Shown here in pieces: positions 1 to 5,515 of a DNA stretch of 6,126 nucleotides. The translations under genes and the position numbers were made by a program. The notes under the pieces are model-generated. The model ran no database searches. It was not told the origin of the DNA and was given only the letters and a program-made list of their open reading frames with translations. Origin of the DNA: Vicinamibacteria bacterium (GTDB lineage: Bacteria; Acidobacteriota; Vicinamibacteria; Vicinamibacterales; 2-12-FULL-66-21); assembly GCA_025937075.1 (NCBI GenBank), contig JAICSD010000274.1, forward strand, positions 1 to 6,126. The letters are read 5' to 3'. Every line of letters starts with the position of its first letter. Positions within the stretch are counted from its first letter, which is position 1.

Positions 1-278
1 AGCAGTACATCCGTGAACGCATGCCGGAGTGGAAGACGGAGTACGAAGGCGTCGAGTCGATGACCCTTGCCGTCATGGGCTGCGTCGTCAACGGACCCGG
101 CGAGTCGAAGGCCGCGAACATCGGGATCAGCCTACCGGGCACGGGCGAGGCGCCAAATTGCCCTGTGTTCATCGACGGCGAGCACTACACGACGCTTCGC
201 GGTACGTACGACGAGCTGGCCGCGGCATTCCGGCAGCTCGTCGACGACTACGTCGCGCAGAAGTACGCGCGGCGGTAA
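1..278 (+). CDS. ispG: IspG (GcpE), 4-hydroxy-3-methylbut-2-enyl diphosphate synthase, C-terminal part
   Basis: This is the C-terminal 91 residues of the cytoplasmic iron-sulfur enzyme that converts 2-C-methyl-D-erythritol 2,4-cyclodiphosphate to HMBPP, the penultimate MEP-pathway step. The frame is open from nucleotide 3 and ends at TAA 276-278; the 5' part lies outside the window. The family signature GCVVNGPGE is intact. Its Cys codon (81-83) is the third [4Fe-4S] cysteine, and the Glu seven residues later matches the fourth cluster ligand known from the Aquifex enzyme. It is followed by the typical [12 protein letters not shown] stretch and a helical tail. The first two cluster cysteines must lie upstream. 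Downstream is a hairpin made of opposed heptad repeats, then a convergent small gene. In many bacteria ispG follows rseP; here the rseP operon is on the other strand with other genes between. The assignment is secure; only the N-terminal extent is unseen. Confidence 0.96.
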   Translation, partial: QYIRERMPEWKTEYEGVESMTLAVMGCVVNGPGESKAANIGISLPGTGEAPNCPVFIDGEHYTTLRGTYDELAAAFRQLVDDYVAQKYARR

Positions 279-294
279 CTCGCAACGCCGCAAA

Positions 295-355
295 CTTCCA
301 ACGTCGATTCCCAATTTCCAATTCGTTTGGGAGTTGGGAGTTGGCGCATTGGGAG
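295..355. repeat. Opposed degenerate heptad repeats (TTGGGAG family), intergenic copy
   Basis: On the right side, heptads read TTGGGAG (327-333), TTGGGAG (334-340), TTGGCGC (341-347) and, after one base, TTGGGAG (349-355). On the left side the same family runs in the other orientation: CTTCCAA (295-301), a 6-bp unrelated spacer, TTCCCAA (308-314) and TTTCCAA (315-321). The array fills most of the gap between the ispG stop and the small convergent gene, ending one base before that gene's stop codon. A related array lies inside the MATE gene at 1344-1418. Heptanucleotide tandem repeats of this general kind are known from cyanobacterial genomes; a relationship is not claimed. Confidence 0.8.
302..346 (+). 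terminator. 20-bp stem-loop after ispG, possible terminator
   Basis: Bases 302-321 pair with 327-346 across a 5-base loop (322-326, TTCGT) without a mismatch, counting five G-U wobbles (317-331, 315-333, 308-340, 306-342, 304-344). The wobbles pair only in plus-strand RNA; in minus-strand RNA they become A-C mismatches, so the hairpin favours the ispG transcript. It starts 24 bases after the ispG stop codon. There is no clear T-run after it, so classical intrinsic termination is uncertain; mRNA 3'-end protection is an alternative role. Confidence 0.55.
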
Positions 356-616
356 TCAGTCAATCCCGCTGACGATTTTTGCGCCGTCGCGGTATTGCTT
401 CTTGCGCTGCTCCCCTTCTGCTTCGTCGAATTCCGGGATTCCGTTGGCGTCGGAGCCGCGGCCGTGGGCGCGATCCGATTGCTCTGTATAGTCCGGGTCG
501 AGGCGATCGCCGACCTCGTCCGCGGTCGCGTCGGATTGCGCCTGCGCCCGATTGTCCTCGGGATTTCGCTGCACGGGATCGCCACCCGGGCCCGGTCGGC
601 GCGTCAGATCAGCCAT
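356..616 (-). CDS. Small acidic, probably disordered protein of unknown function (86 aa)
   Basis: I do not recognise this protein. It starts at ATG 616-614 with a perfect AGGAGG four bases upstream, the only consensus ribosome-binding site among the starts visible here, which is the main reason to call it real. It has 86 residues and no Cys or Trp. It is rich in Asp, Glu, Arg, Gly and Pro, with about 20 acidic against 12 basic residues, so it is predicted to be soluble, cytoplasmic and largely disordered. There is no signal peptide or membrane segment. The C-terminal RKKQYRDGAKIVSGID stretch is the most ordered-looking part and could form a short helix or binding motif. Third codon positions are mostly G or C, like the neighbours. 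It lies 52 bp downstream of the MATE gene on the same strand, with a hairpin at that gene's end between them, and its 3' end abuts the heptad hairpin. A spurious ORF is possible but less likely. Confidence 0.62.
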   Translation of the reverse strand: MADLTRRPGPGGDPVQRNPEDNRAQAQSDATADEVGDRLDPDYTEQSDRAHGRGSDANGIPEFDEAEGEQRKKQYRDGAKIVSGID

Positions 617-620
617 GGTG

Positions 621-626
621 CCTCCT
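621..626 (-). promoter_or_regulatory. Consensus Shine-Dalgarno for the small acidic protein
   Basis: The minus strand reads AGGAGG followed by CACC and ATG, a full anti-16S match with a short four-base spacer. A GCAGG overlapping it could pair with CCTGC 20 bases upstream (loop about 15 bases), which might partly mask the site; that pairing is short and speculative. This site supports both the reality and the start of the small gene. Confidence 0.75.
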
Positions 627-661
627 GCGGATAGTCGAGCAAGGCAGGTGCCAGATGGATC

Positions 662-681
662 CGCGCAACTAAAGTTGCGCG
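662..681. repeat. Perfect 8-bp hairpin spanning the MATE stop codon
   Basis: CGCGCAAC (662-669) pairs perfectly with GTTGCGCG (674-681) over a four-base loop, TAAA on the plus strand. The TAG stop of the MATE gene (671-669) lies in the loop and one arm. In the MATE transcript this would be a stable GC-rich stem right at the end of translation, 45 bases before the next gene. No T-run follows, so it may be an attenuator or mRNA-stability element rather than a strong terminator. Confidence 0.55.
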
Positions 682-2054
682 CTACGAGCGTAAAGTTGCG
701 CGACCCGCCTGATCCACACGAACAGCAACGCGACGCCGCACACCATCAAGCCCGCAGACAATCCCCACCAGAGCCCGACGACGCCGAACCCCGCAAAAAA
801 GCAGAGCGCGTATCCAAGAGGAAGACCGAACAGCCAGTGGCCGGCGAGGTTCCAGAGCATCGGTGTCCGTGTGTCTGCCACGCCGCGCAGCACACCGGTC
901 GTCACCCCCTGAAGACCATCGAAGAGCTGAAAGATCGCCGCGACGAAGAGGAGTGCTGCGCCGGTTGTGATGACGTCCGGGTCGCGCGTGAACGCGCCGA
1001 TCAGCGGGACCGGAGCAACGAGGAACACGGTCGCAGCAACGGCCATGAATCCGACCGCGAGCGCAATCGCGGTCCAGCCGGCGCTCGACACGCCATGCGC
1101 ATCGCCTCGGCCGACGGCGTGTCCCACGCGAACGGCAGCCGCCGATGCCAGCCCGAAGGGAACCATGAACGTGAACGCGGCCATGTTGAGCGCGATCTGA
1201 TGCGCCGCGAGCGCGTCCGCCGATACGCGTCCCGCGAGCGCCGTCGCCGCGGCAAACACACCGACCTCGAGCACCGCCTGGCCGGCCGCCGGCAGTCCGA
1301 GCGCGAACAAGCGACGCTGGCGTGCGAAGTCCAACGATAGAGGCTGGAGGTTGGCTTGCCCGCCGTAGTCGGAGCCGCGAAGGCGGGAAGTTGGGAGTTG
1401 GAGGTTGGACGTTGGTGCGTGTCGCAGCACTTCCACGAACAGCAAACCAGCCATGAAGACGCGCGCGATGAGCGTTGCGTACGCGGATCCGCGGACGCCG
1501 AGTGCTGGCGAACCGAGATGGCCGTAGATCAGCAGCCAGTTCGCGATCGCGTTCACCACGTTCGCAAGGATCAGCGTGACCATGACGGGCCGTACGATCC
1601 CGATCGCCTGCAGGTACCGGCGGAACGCCACGTAGAGCAGCAGCGGAGGCAGGCCGAACGTCAGCACGACGAGGTAGGGCTGCGTCAGCCGCAGCACCGG
1701 ATCCGGCAATCCCCACCACGGCAGCACGGCATTGACCGCGAGCAGCATGCCGACGACGGGTATGGTGATCACCGCGCAGAGCCAGACGCCCGCGATCAAC
1801 CAGCGGTGGCATTCTTCGAGCCGCCCCGCCCCGAATGCCTGCGCCACGAGCGGATCGAGTCCGAGCAGCAGACCCATCGCAAAGATCGCGATCGCGAAGA
1901 ACAGCATGGTCGCGAGGCCGACCGCGCCAATGGCGTCCGCGCCGAGGCGTCCCACCATCAGCGTGTCGACGATGCCCATGGTGACCCACCCGAGCTCCGC
2001 CATCACGACGGGCGCGGCGAGCCGGAGCATGGGGCCAAGCTCACGTCGAATCAT
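669..2054 (-). CDS. MATE family multidrug/toxin efflux transporter, NorM type
   Basis: Inner-membrane antiporter of the MATE family, which exports cationic drugs and metabolites using Na+ or H+ gradients; the substrate cannot be read from sequence. The 461 residues are close to E. coli NorM (457) and show about twelve hydrophobic segments in two six-helix lobes. Family landmarks are GIVDTLMVGRLGADAIG (27-43), LDPLVAQAFGAGR (66-78), FRRYLQAIGIVRP (144-156), then in the second lobe AHQIALNMAAFTFMVPFG (284-301) with VRVGHAVGRGD (308-318), and FQLFDGLQGVTTGVLRG (375-391). The start at M1 matches the family's usual N-terminus; no Shine-Dalgarno precedes it. Residues 213-238, in the cytoplasmic linker between lobes, are odd: they are encoded by heptad repeats around an inverted repeat. 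The C-terminus contains AQL twice, from a 21-bp duplication. It is divergent from the TPR gene with 14 bp between start codons and is followed by the small acidic gene. Confidence 0.95.
   Translation of the reverse strand: MIRRELGPMLRLAAPVVMAELGWVTMGIVDTLMVGRLGADAIGAVGLATMLFFAIAIFAMGLLLGLDPLVAQAFGAGRLEECHRWLIAGVWLCAVITIPVVGMLLAVNAVLPWWGLPDPVLRLTQPYLVVLTFGLPPLLLYVAFRRYLQAIGIVRPVMVTLILANVVNAIANWLLIYGHLGSPALGVRGSAYATLIARVFMAGLLFVEVLRHAPTSNLQLPTSRLRGSDYGGQANLQPLSLDFARQRRLFALGLPAAGQAVLEVGVFAAATALAGRVSADALAAHQIALNMAAFTFMVPFGLASAAAVRVGHAVGRGDAHGVSSAGWTAIALAVGFMAVAATVFLVAPVPLIGAFTRDPDVITTGAALLFVAAIFQLFDGLQGVTTGVLRGVADTRTPMLWNLAGHWLFGLPLGYALCFFAGFGVVGLWWGLSAGLMVCGVALLFVWIRRVAQLYARSAQL
670..711. repeat. 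21-bp tandem duplication at the MATE C-terminus
   Basis: The 12-mer TAAAGTTGCGCG occurs at 670-681 and again at 691-702, a 21-bp period equal to seven codons. On the minus strand it encodes the two AQL tripeptides of the C-terminus; the first copy continues with TAC (Tyr) and the second ends in TAG (stop). The remaining nine bases of each unit have diverged. The right copy is the upstream one for the MATE gene. Confidence 0.7.
1344..1418. repeat. Heptad repeats flanking an inverted repeat, inside the MATE coding sequence
   Basis: On the plus strand, CTGGAGG and TTGGCTT (1344-1357) lead into an inverted repeat, CTTGCCCGCC (1355-1364) against GGCGGGAAG (1382-1390), nine pairs with one bulged base. 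Heptads follow: TTGGGAG, TTGGAGG, TTGGACG and TTGGTGC (1391-1418). The 10-mer TGGAGGTTGG occurs at 1345-1354 and 1399-1408, 54 bp apart. The array keeps the MATE frame open and encodes roughly residues 213-237, a Pro/Ser/Gln/Gly-rich loop. It belongs to the same heptad family as the array at 295-355. Confidence 0.72.
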
Positions 2055-2075
2055 CGGAACGCTATTCTATGGGTG
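2055..2075. promoter_or_regulatory. Very short divergent start region between MATE and TPR genes
   Basis: Only 14 bp (2055-2068) separate the two ATG codons. A -10-like TAGAAT (5 of 6 to consensus) lies on the minus strand at 2069-2064 and would place transcription start about three bases before the MATE ATG. On the plus strand TATTCT (2063-2068, 4 of 6) would place a start near 2075, where an in-frame GTG lies. No convincing -35 box was found for either, so this is a tentative call. Confidence 0.3.
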
Positions 2076-2953
2076 TGCGACGTCTTGCCTCGATCGCGAT
2101 CGTGCTCGCAACAGCCGCCGGTGCGGCGCAGCAGCCAGAGACGCTGTCGCTGCTCGGGAAACCGCTCTTTCCGCCGTCGATCGATTCGGACACGAGAACG
2201 CAGCTCGAGTCCGACCTGGCGACCGCGCGCGCCGCCTACAACACGAAGGCGGATGCCGATGCGGCACTTCGTGTCGGGCGGACCAGCGCAGCGCTCGGAC
2301 GATTCGGCGACGCGATCGAAGTCTTCACGCGCGCGATCGAGGCGTACCCGAACGACGCACGGCTGTACGCCGAGCGCGGCAAGGACTTCATCACGCTGCG
2401 CAAGTTCGATCTGGCTGAACGAGACCTGTCGAAGGCAATGGAGCCCGTCGAAGGCAAGCCGGCCGCGAACGATCCAGATGTGCAGTACGATCTGGGCCTC
2501 GCGCAGTACCTGAGAGCGGATTTCGGTGCCGCGGCGAATGCATTCAGGAGCTGTCTGAAGACCGCAAAGAATCCCGAGACGATTACGGCGGCAGACTTCT
2601 GGCTCTACGTCTCGCTGCAGCGGCTGCACAAGGCAAACGAGGCGAATCAGATCGTCCAGCAGACGGCGGCGGCAGCGTCCGACTCGGCCGATCCCTACAC
2701 CCGGCTGCTTCAGTTCTACAAAGGCGCGCTGGCGGAGAGCACGATCGAAGCGAAGGGCTCCGAGGGGGTGACGCTCGCCTACGGCGTCGCGGTTCGCGGC
2801 CTCTGGACGGGAGAGGTCAACGAGGCGAGAACGTCGTTCAAACGAATCGTGGAGAAGGACGAGAAGCTCTGGACTACGCCCGCCTATATCGCGGCGGAGG
2901 CGGAGCTGGCGCGCCTCTCGAAGGGAGAACGCAAGAAGCTGAAATTGAAATAG
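2069..2953 (+). CDS. Secreted TPR-repeat protein with NlpI-like architecture
   Basis: A 294-residue protein with an N-terminal signal peptide: basic MGVRR, hydrophobic core to about residue 16, and AxA-type cleavage near AGAA (17-20). No lipobox cysteine is present, so a soluble periplasmic product is expected. TPR units fit at about 61-94 (LGRFGDAIEVFTRAIEAYP region), 96-129, 136-169 and 174-205. The C-terminal part (FWLYVSLQRL, LLQFYKGALAESTIEA, then GVAVRGLWTGEVNEARTSFKRIV and YIAAEAELARL) recalls the order seen in E. coli NlpI, an adaptor for cell-wall endopeptidases and the Prc protease; this resemblance is from memory and needs a profile search. The tail is Lys-rich (GERKKLKLK). The start at ATG 2069 lacks a Shine-Dalgarno; GTG 2075 is an alternative that would keep the signal peptide. 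It converges with rseP, with a hairpin between. A scaffold or adaptor role is inferred; the partner is unknown. Confidence 0.85.
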   Translation: MGVRRLASIAIVLATAAGAAQQPETLSLLGKPLFPPSIDSDTRTQLESDLATARAAYNTKADADAALRVGRTSAALGRFGDAIEVFTRAIEAYPNDARLYAERGKDFITLRKFDLAERDLSKAMEPVEGKPAANDPDVQYDLGLAQYLRADFGAAANAFRSCLKTAKNPETITAADFWLYVSLQRLHKANEANQIVQQTAAAASDSADPYTRLLQFYKGALAESTIEAKGSEGVTLAYGVAVRGLWTGEVNEARTSFKRIVEKDEKLWTTPAYIAAEAELARLSKGERKKLKLK

Positions 2954-2958
2954 GCAGC

Positions 2959-2991
2959 CCTGAAAGGGCCGCCCCACGTGGGCTTTTCAGG
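2959..2991. terminator. Stem-loop between convergent TPR and rseP genes
   Basis: CCTGAAA (2959-2965) pairs with TTTCAGG (2985-2991). Inside, GCCC (2971-2974) pairs with GGGC (2980-2983), or alternatively the palindrome CCCACGTGGG (2973-2982) folds. The element lies 5 bases after the TPR stop and 12 bases beyond the rseP stop, so it could end both transcripts. A T-rich stretch follows on the minus-strand side (the antisense of the final TPR codons), while none follows on the plus side. Confidence 0.6.
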
Positions 2992-3003
2992 CCCGCGAGC
3001 GGC

Positions 3004-4323
3004 TCACCGCCAGGGGACGAGCTTCTCGATCCACGTGATGCGCATGAGATCGTTGTAGATCACCGTCGCCATCAGCATCACGAGCAGCACGAAGCCCGCC
3101 AGCAGCATCTTTTCCTTGACCTTCATGCTGAAGTCGCGCCGCGCGAGCCCTTCGAGGCCGAGGATGAAGATGTGCCCTCCGTCGAGCACGGGGATGGGCA
3201 TCAGATTCAGCAGCCCGAGGTTCAGGCTGATCATCGCCATCAGGCTGAACAACTGAATCCAGCCCGCCTGCGCGGCACTTCCCGAGAGATCCGCAATGGC
3301 CACCGGTCCCATCAACTGTTTGACGGACGTCTCGCGAGTGAAAAGTCCGCCGAGCGTCTGGACGATCAGCTTCGTCCACTCCCAGTTCTTCGCGACGCTC
3401 AGCTTGACGGCCTCCAGCGGACCCGGCTCGATCGTCTTGGTTTCGAAGATGCTCAACTGCGCGCCGATCATCACCGTGTCGCCGATCTTGCGCGGCGTGA
3501 CGGTGACGCCGCGGGCCGCGTCGCCGCGGCGGATCTCGAGCTGAAGCGGCTGGTTCTCGTGCGCTTTGATGAGCGCGACGAGCCGATCCCGCGACACGTC
3601 CTGCTCCCCGCTCGCCGCGAGAACGATATCGCCCTTCTGAAGGCCGGATTCCGCTGCCGGCTTCCCCGCCTCGACCGCAAGGACTTCGGGATGGACGGCA
3701 GGCTGAATGCCGATGTCCCCCACCTCGAACTTGCCCTGTGCTTCCGGAACGACCGTCACGGTGCCGGCCTTGCCGTCGCGCGCGTAGCCGATCGCGACCT
3801 CACGTCGCGCCTTCGGCACGATCGCCATCGAGAACTGATCCCAGGTGTCGATCGGCCGGCCATCGATCGTCACGACGCGATCACCGATCCGCAGCCCCGC
3901 CTTTGCGGCAACCGAGTTGTCGCTGAAGCTCCCAATGACGACGGAACGCTGTTCGTAGGCAGGCACCTGCGCGCCCTGGTAGAGCACGAACGCCATCACC
4001 ACGAACGCGAGGAGCAGGTTCATCACCGGCCCCATCACGAGCACCTGGAACCGCTGCCACTTCCCCTTCGACAGGAACTCGTCGTCCGCGCCGGTGCGCG
4101 CGTCTTCGGGGTTCTCGCCGGCCATCTTGACGTAGCCGCCGAGCGGAATGGCGCTGATGCAGTACTCGGTATCGCCTCGGCGGATCGTCAGCAGCTTGGG
4201 CCCGAATCCGAGCGAGAACGTGAGCACGCGCACGCCGATGCGCCGGGCCATCAGAAAGTGCCCGAGCTCGTGTACGAAGATGAGGACGCCCAGTACGAAG
4301 ACGAAGGCGAGAATGCTGGTCAT
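3004..4323 (-). CDS. rseP: RseP-type site-2 zinc metalloprotease with two PDZ domains
   Basis: Intramembrane protease (M50 family) that cleaves membrane-bound substrates such as anti-sigma factors or signal-peptide remnants. With the start at ATG 4323-4321 it has 439 residues, near E. coli RseP (450). The zinc site HELGH is at 18-22 in the first membrane helix; GPVMN (98-102) opens the second. PDZ-like domains lie at about 126-195 (DNSVAAKAGLRIGDRVVTID) and 211-279 (AAESGLQKGDIVLAASG). The second catalytic motif NLMPIPVLDGGH has its zinc-ligand Asp at 381, and a last helix lies near 407-425. The frame stays open 29 codons upstream into dxr, but the family begins at MTSILAFVFVLG, so the shorter start is chosen; GTG directly before it is possible. 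It begins 7 bp after the dxr stop without a Shine-Dalgarno, which suggests coupled translation. In this operon a role in envelope stress response or membrane housekeeping is inferred. Confidence 0.95.
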   Translation of the reverse strand: MTSILAFVFVLGVLIFVHELGHFLMARRIGVRVLTFSLGFGPKLLTIRRGDTEYCISAIPLGGYVKMAGENPEDARTGADDEFLSKGKWQRFQVLVMGPVMNLLLAFVVMAFVLYQGAQVPAYEQRSVVIGSFSDNSVAAKAGLRIGDRVVTIDGRPIDTWDQFSMAIVPKARREVAIGYARDGKAGTVTVVPEAQGKFEVGDIGIQPAVHPEVLAVEAGKPAAESGLQKGDIVLAASGEQDVSRDRLVALIKAHENQPLQLEIRRGDAARGVTVTPRKIGDTVMIGAQLSIFETKTIEPGPLEAVKLSVAKNWEWTKLIVQTLGGLFTRETSVKQLMGPVAIADLSGSAAQAGWIQLFSLMAMISLNLGLLNLMPIPVLDGGHIFILGLEGLARRDFSMKVKEKMLLAGFVLLVMLMATVIYNDLMRITWIEKLVPWR

Positions 4324-4330
4324 CACAGGG

Positions 4331-5515
4331 TTAGAAGTTCGATTGTACCCTAGCCGTCGCGCGCTCCGCGAAATCGCGGGCCCAGGCGTCGACCGCCCTG
4401 ACCTCGGCAAGCGTGCGGATGTCGGGCTGGGGCTCGCGTTCGTAGGCTGTCATCGCGTCCGCAATCAGCGCAGCAATCCCCGTGAACGGCAAACGTCGAT
4501 CCAGGAATGCGGCGACCGCAACCTCATTTGCGGCGTTCAGCACGATTGGCATCCCCTCGGGGCCATCCAGGGCTCTGAACGCCAGTGCAAGACAGGGAAA
4601 TCGTGTGACATCCGGGAGCTCGAATTCGAGCCGGCCCGCCGCCGTCAGGTCCAGCGGGGGAAGCGGTCCGCTCCAGCGCTCGGGATAGGAGAACGCGTAC
4701 TGGATGGGCAGCCGCATGTCGGTCACGCCAAGCTGCGCGATTACGGATCCGTCGATCATCTCGACCATCGAATGCACGATCGACTGCGGGTGAACGAGGA
4801 CGTCGATTTGCCGCGCGGCGACGTCGAACAGCCAGCGCGCCTCGATCACCTCGAGCCCCTTGTTCATCAGCGTCGCGGAATCGATCGTGATCTTCGGCCC
4901 CATGCGCCACGTCGGGTGCTGAAGCGCGTCCGTCGCCGACACGCTGGTCAGCGCCGCTGCCGGCATCGTGCGGAACGGTCCGCCCGAAGCCGTCAGAATC
5001 AACCGTCGAATGTCGGAGGACGGCCGGCCGTGCACGCATTGGTGGATCGCGTTGTGTTCGCTGTCCACGGGCAGCACGGCAACGCGCTTCCTGTTCGCCG
5101 CGCCCATCACCACGGACCCGGCCATCACGAGGATTTCCTTGTTTGCCAGCGCGATGGTCTTCCCCGCCTCGATCGCGGCAAGCACCGCGTCGAGCGCCAT
5201 CGTCCCGGATGACGCGAAGAGCACGACGTCGGCGTCGGGATGCGTCGCAACCGCAACGAGGCCTTCTGAGCCACACACGAGCTGCGGCAGCGCCGGGGGC
5301 GATGATGCGAGCGCCGCACGCACCCCGTCGCCTGCTTCTGCGGACGCCATCGCAACGAGGGACGGCTCGTGCCGGAGCACCTGCTGCGCGAGACGTTCCG
5401 TGTTGCTCCCCGCCGCGAGCGCTACGACGCGCAGCCGGTCCGGATGCGACTCGACGACGGCCAGCGCGCTCTGGCCGATCGAGCCGGTCGACCCGAGAAT
5501 GGCGACGCCCTTCAT
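4331..5515 (-). CDS. dxr: 1-deoxy-D-xylulose 5-phosphate reductoisomerase (IspC)
   Basis: Cytoplasmic NADPH- and metal-dependent enzyme that makes 2-C-methyl-D-erythritol 4-phosphate from DXP, the first committed MEP step. The 394 residues match the family (E. coli 398). The NADPH-binding GSTGSIG is at 8-14 and LANKE at 123-127. The metal ligands by alignment are D151 and E153 in VDSEHNAI and E222 in MNKGLEVIEARWLF. Substrate-binding TASGGPF (175-181), the flexible-loop HPTWRMG (200-206), VHPQSIVHSMVE (241-252), and LNAANEVAVAAFL (326-338) are all present, so the enzyme looks fully functional. The start ATG overlaps the cdsA stop in an ATGA arrangement with no Shine-Dalgarno, which indicates translational coupling. 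rseP follows after 7 bp. The pathway partner ispG is at the left end on the opposite strand. Confidence 0.98.
   Translation of the reverse strand: MKGVAILGSTGSIGQSALAVVESHPDRLRVVALAAGSNTERLAQQVLRHEPSLVAMASAEAGDGVRAALASSPPALPQLVCGSEGLVAVATHPDADVVLFASSGTMALDAVLAAIEAGKTIALANKEILVMAGSVVMGAANRKRVAVLPVDSEHNAIHQCVHGRPSSDIRRLILTASGGPFRTMPAAALTSVSATDALQHPTWRMGPKITIDSATLMNKGLEVIEARWLFDVAARQIDVLVHPQSIVHSMVEMIDGSVIAQLGVTDMRLPIQYAFSYPERWSGPLPPLDLTAAGRLEFELPDVTRFPCLALAFRALDGPEGMPIVLNAANEVAVAAFLDRRLPFTGIAALIADAMTAYEREPQPDIRTLAEVRAVDAWARDFAERATARVQSNF

Noticed and set aside
586..595. CCGGGCCCGG palindrome early in the small gene
   Set aside because: It is short, lies in Pro-Gly codons and is expected by chance in this composition.
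29..1340. Plus-strand open frames at 29-634 and 552-1340
   Set aside because: They overlap ispG, the small acidic gene and the MATE gene in shadow frames; their products are Arg-rich with no motif.
1331..1354. CCAAC...GTTGG short inverted repeat beside the MATE heptad array
   Set aside because: Only five pairs over a 14-base loop; explained by the heptad repeats themselves.
682..1989. 435-codon open frame on the same strand as the MATE gene
   Set aside because: It is an alternative frame of the MATE gene; the product is Arg/Ala/Gly-rich and lacks the hydrophobic segments and motifs present in the real frame.
2091..2102. 12-bp perfect palindrome CGATCGCGATCG and other GCGATCGC-like sites (near 502, 1545, 1884)
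   Set aside because: They fall in codons for Ile-Ala-Ile or similar stretches, or occur singly, in GC-rich DNA. There are too few to claim a HIP1-like element or a regulatory site.
2051..2977. 308-codon open frame on the minus strand opposite the TPR gene
   Set aside because: It is wholly antisense to a well-supported gene with a signal peptide and TPR pattern. Its Arg/Leu/Cys-rich product has no recognisable domain, as expected of a GC-rich shadow frame.
4324..4410. N-terminal extension of rseP to an upstream start at 4410
   Set aside because: The extension overlaps the dxr coding end, and its polar Arg/Ser-rich residues precede a canonical family N-terminus; ATG 4323 or the adjacent GTG fits better.
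3172..5212. Long plus-strand open frames opposite rseP and dxr (3172-4353 and 4148-5212)
   Set aside because: Both are antisense to complete, motif-bearing enzymes and give His/Arg/Asp-rich products typical of complementary frames.
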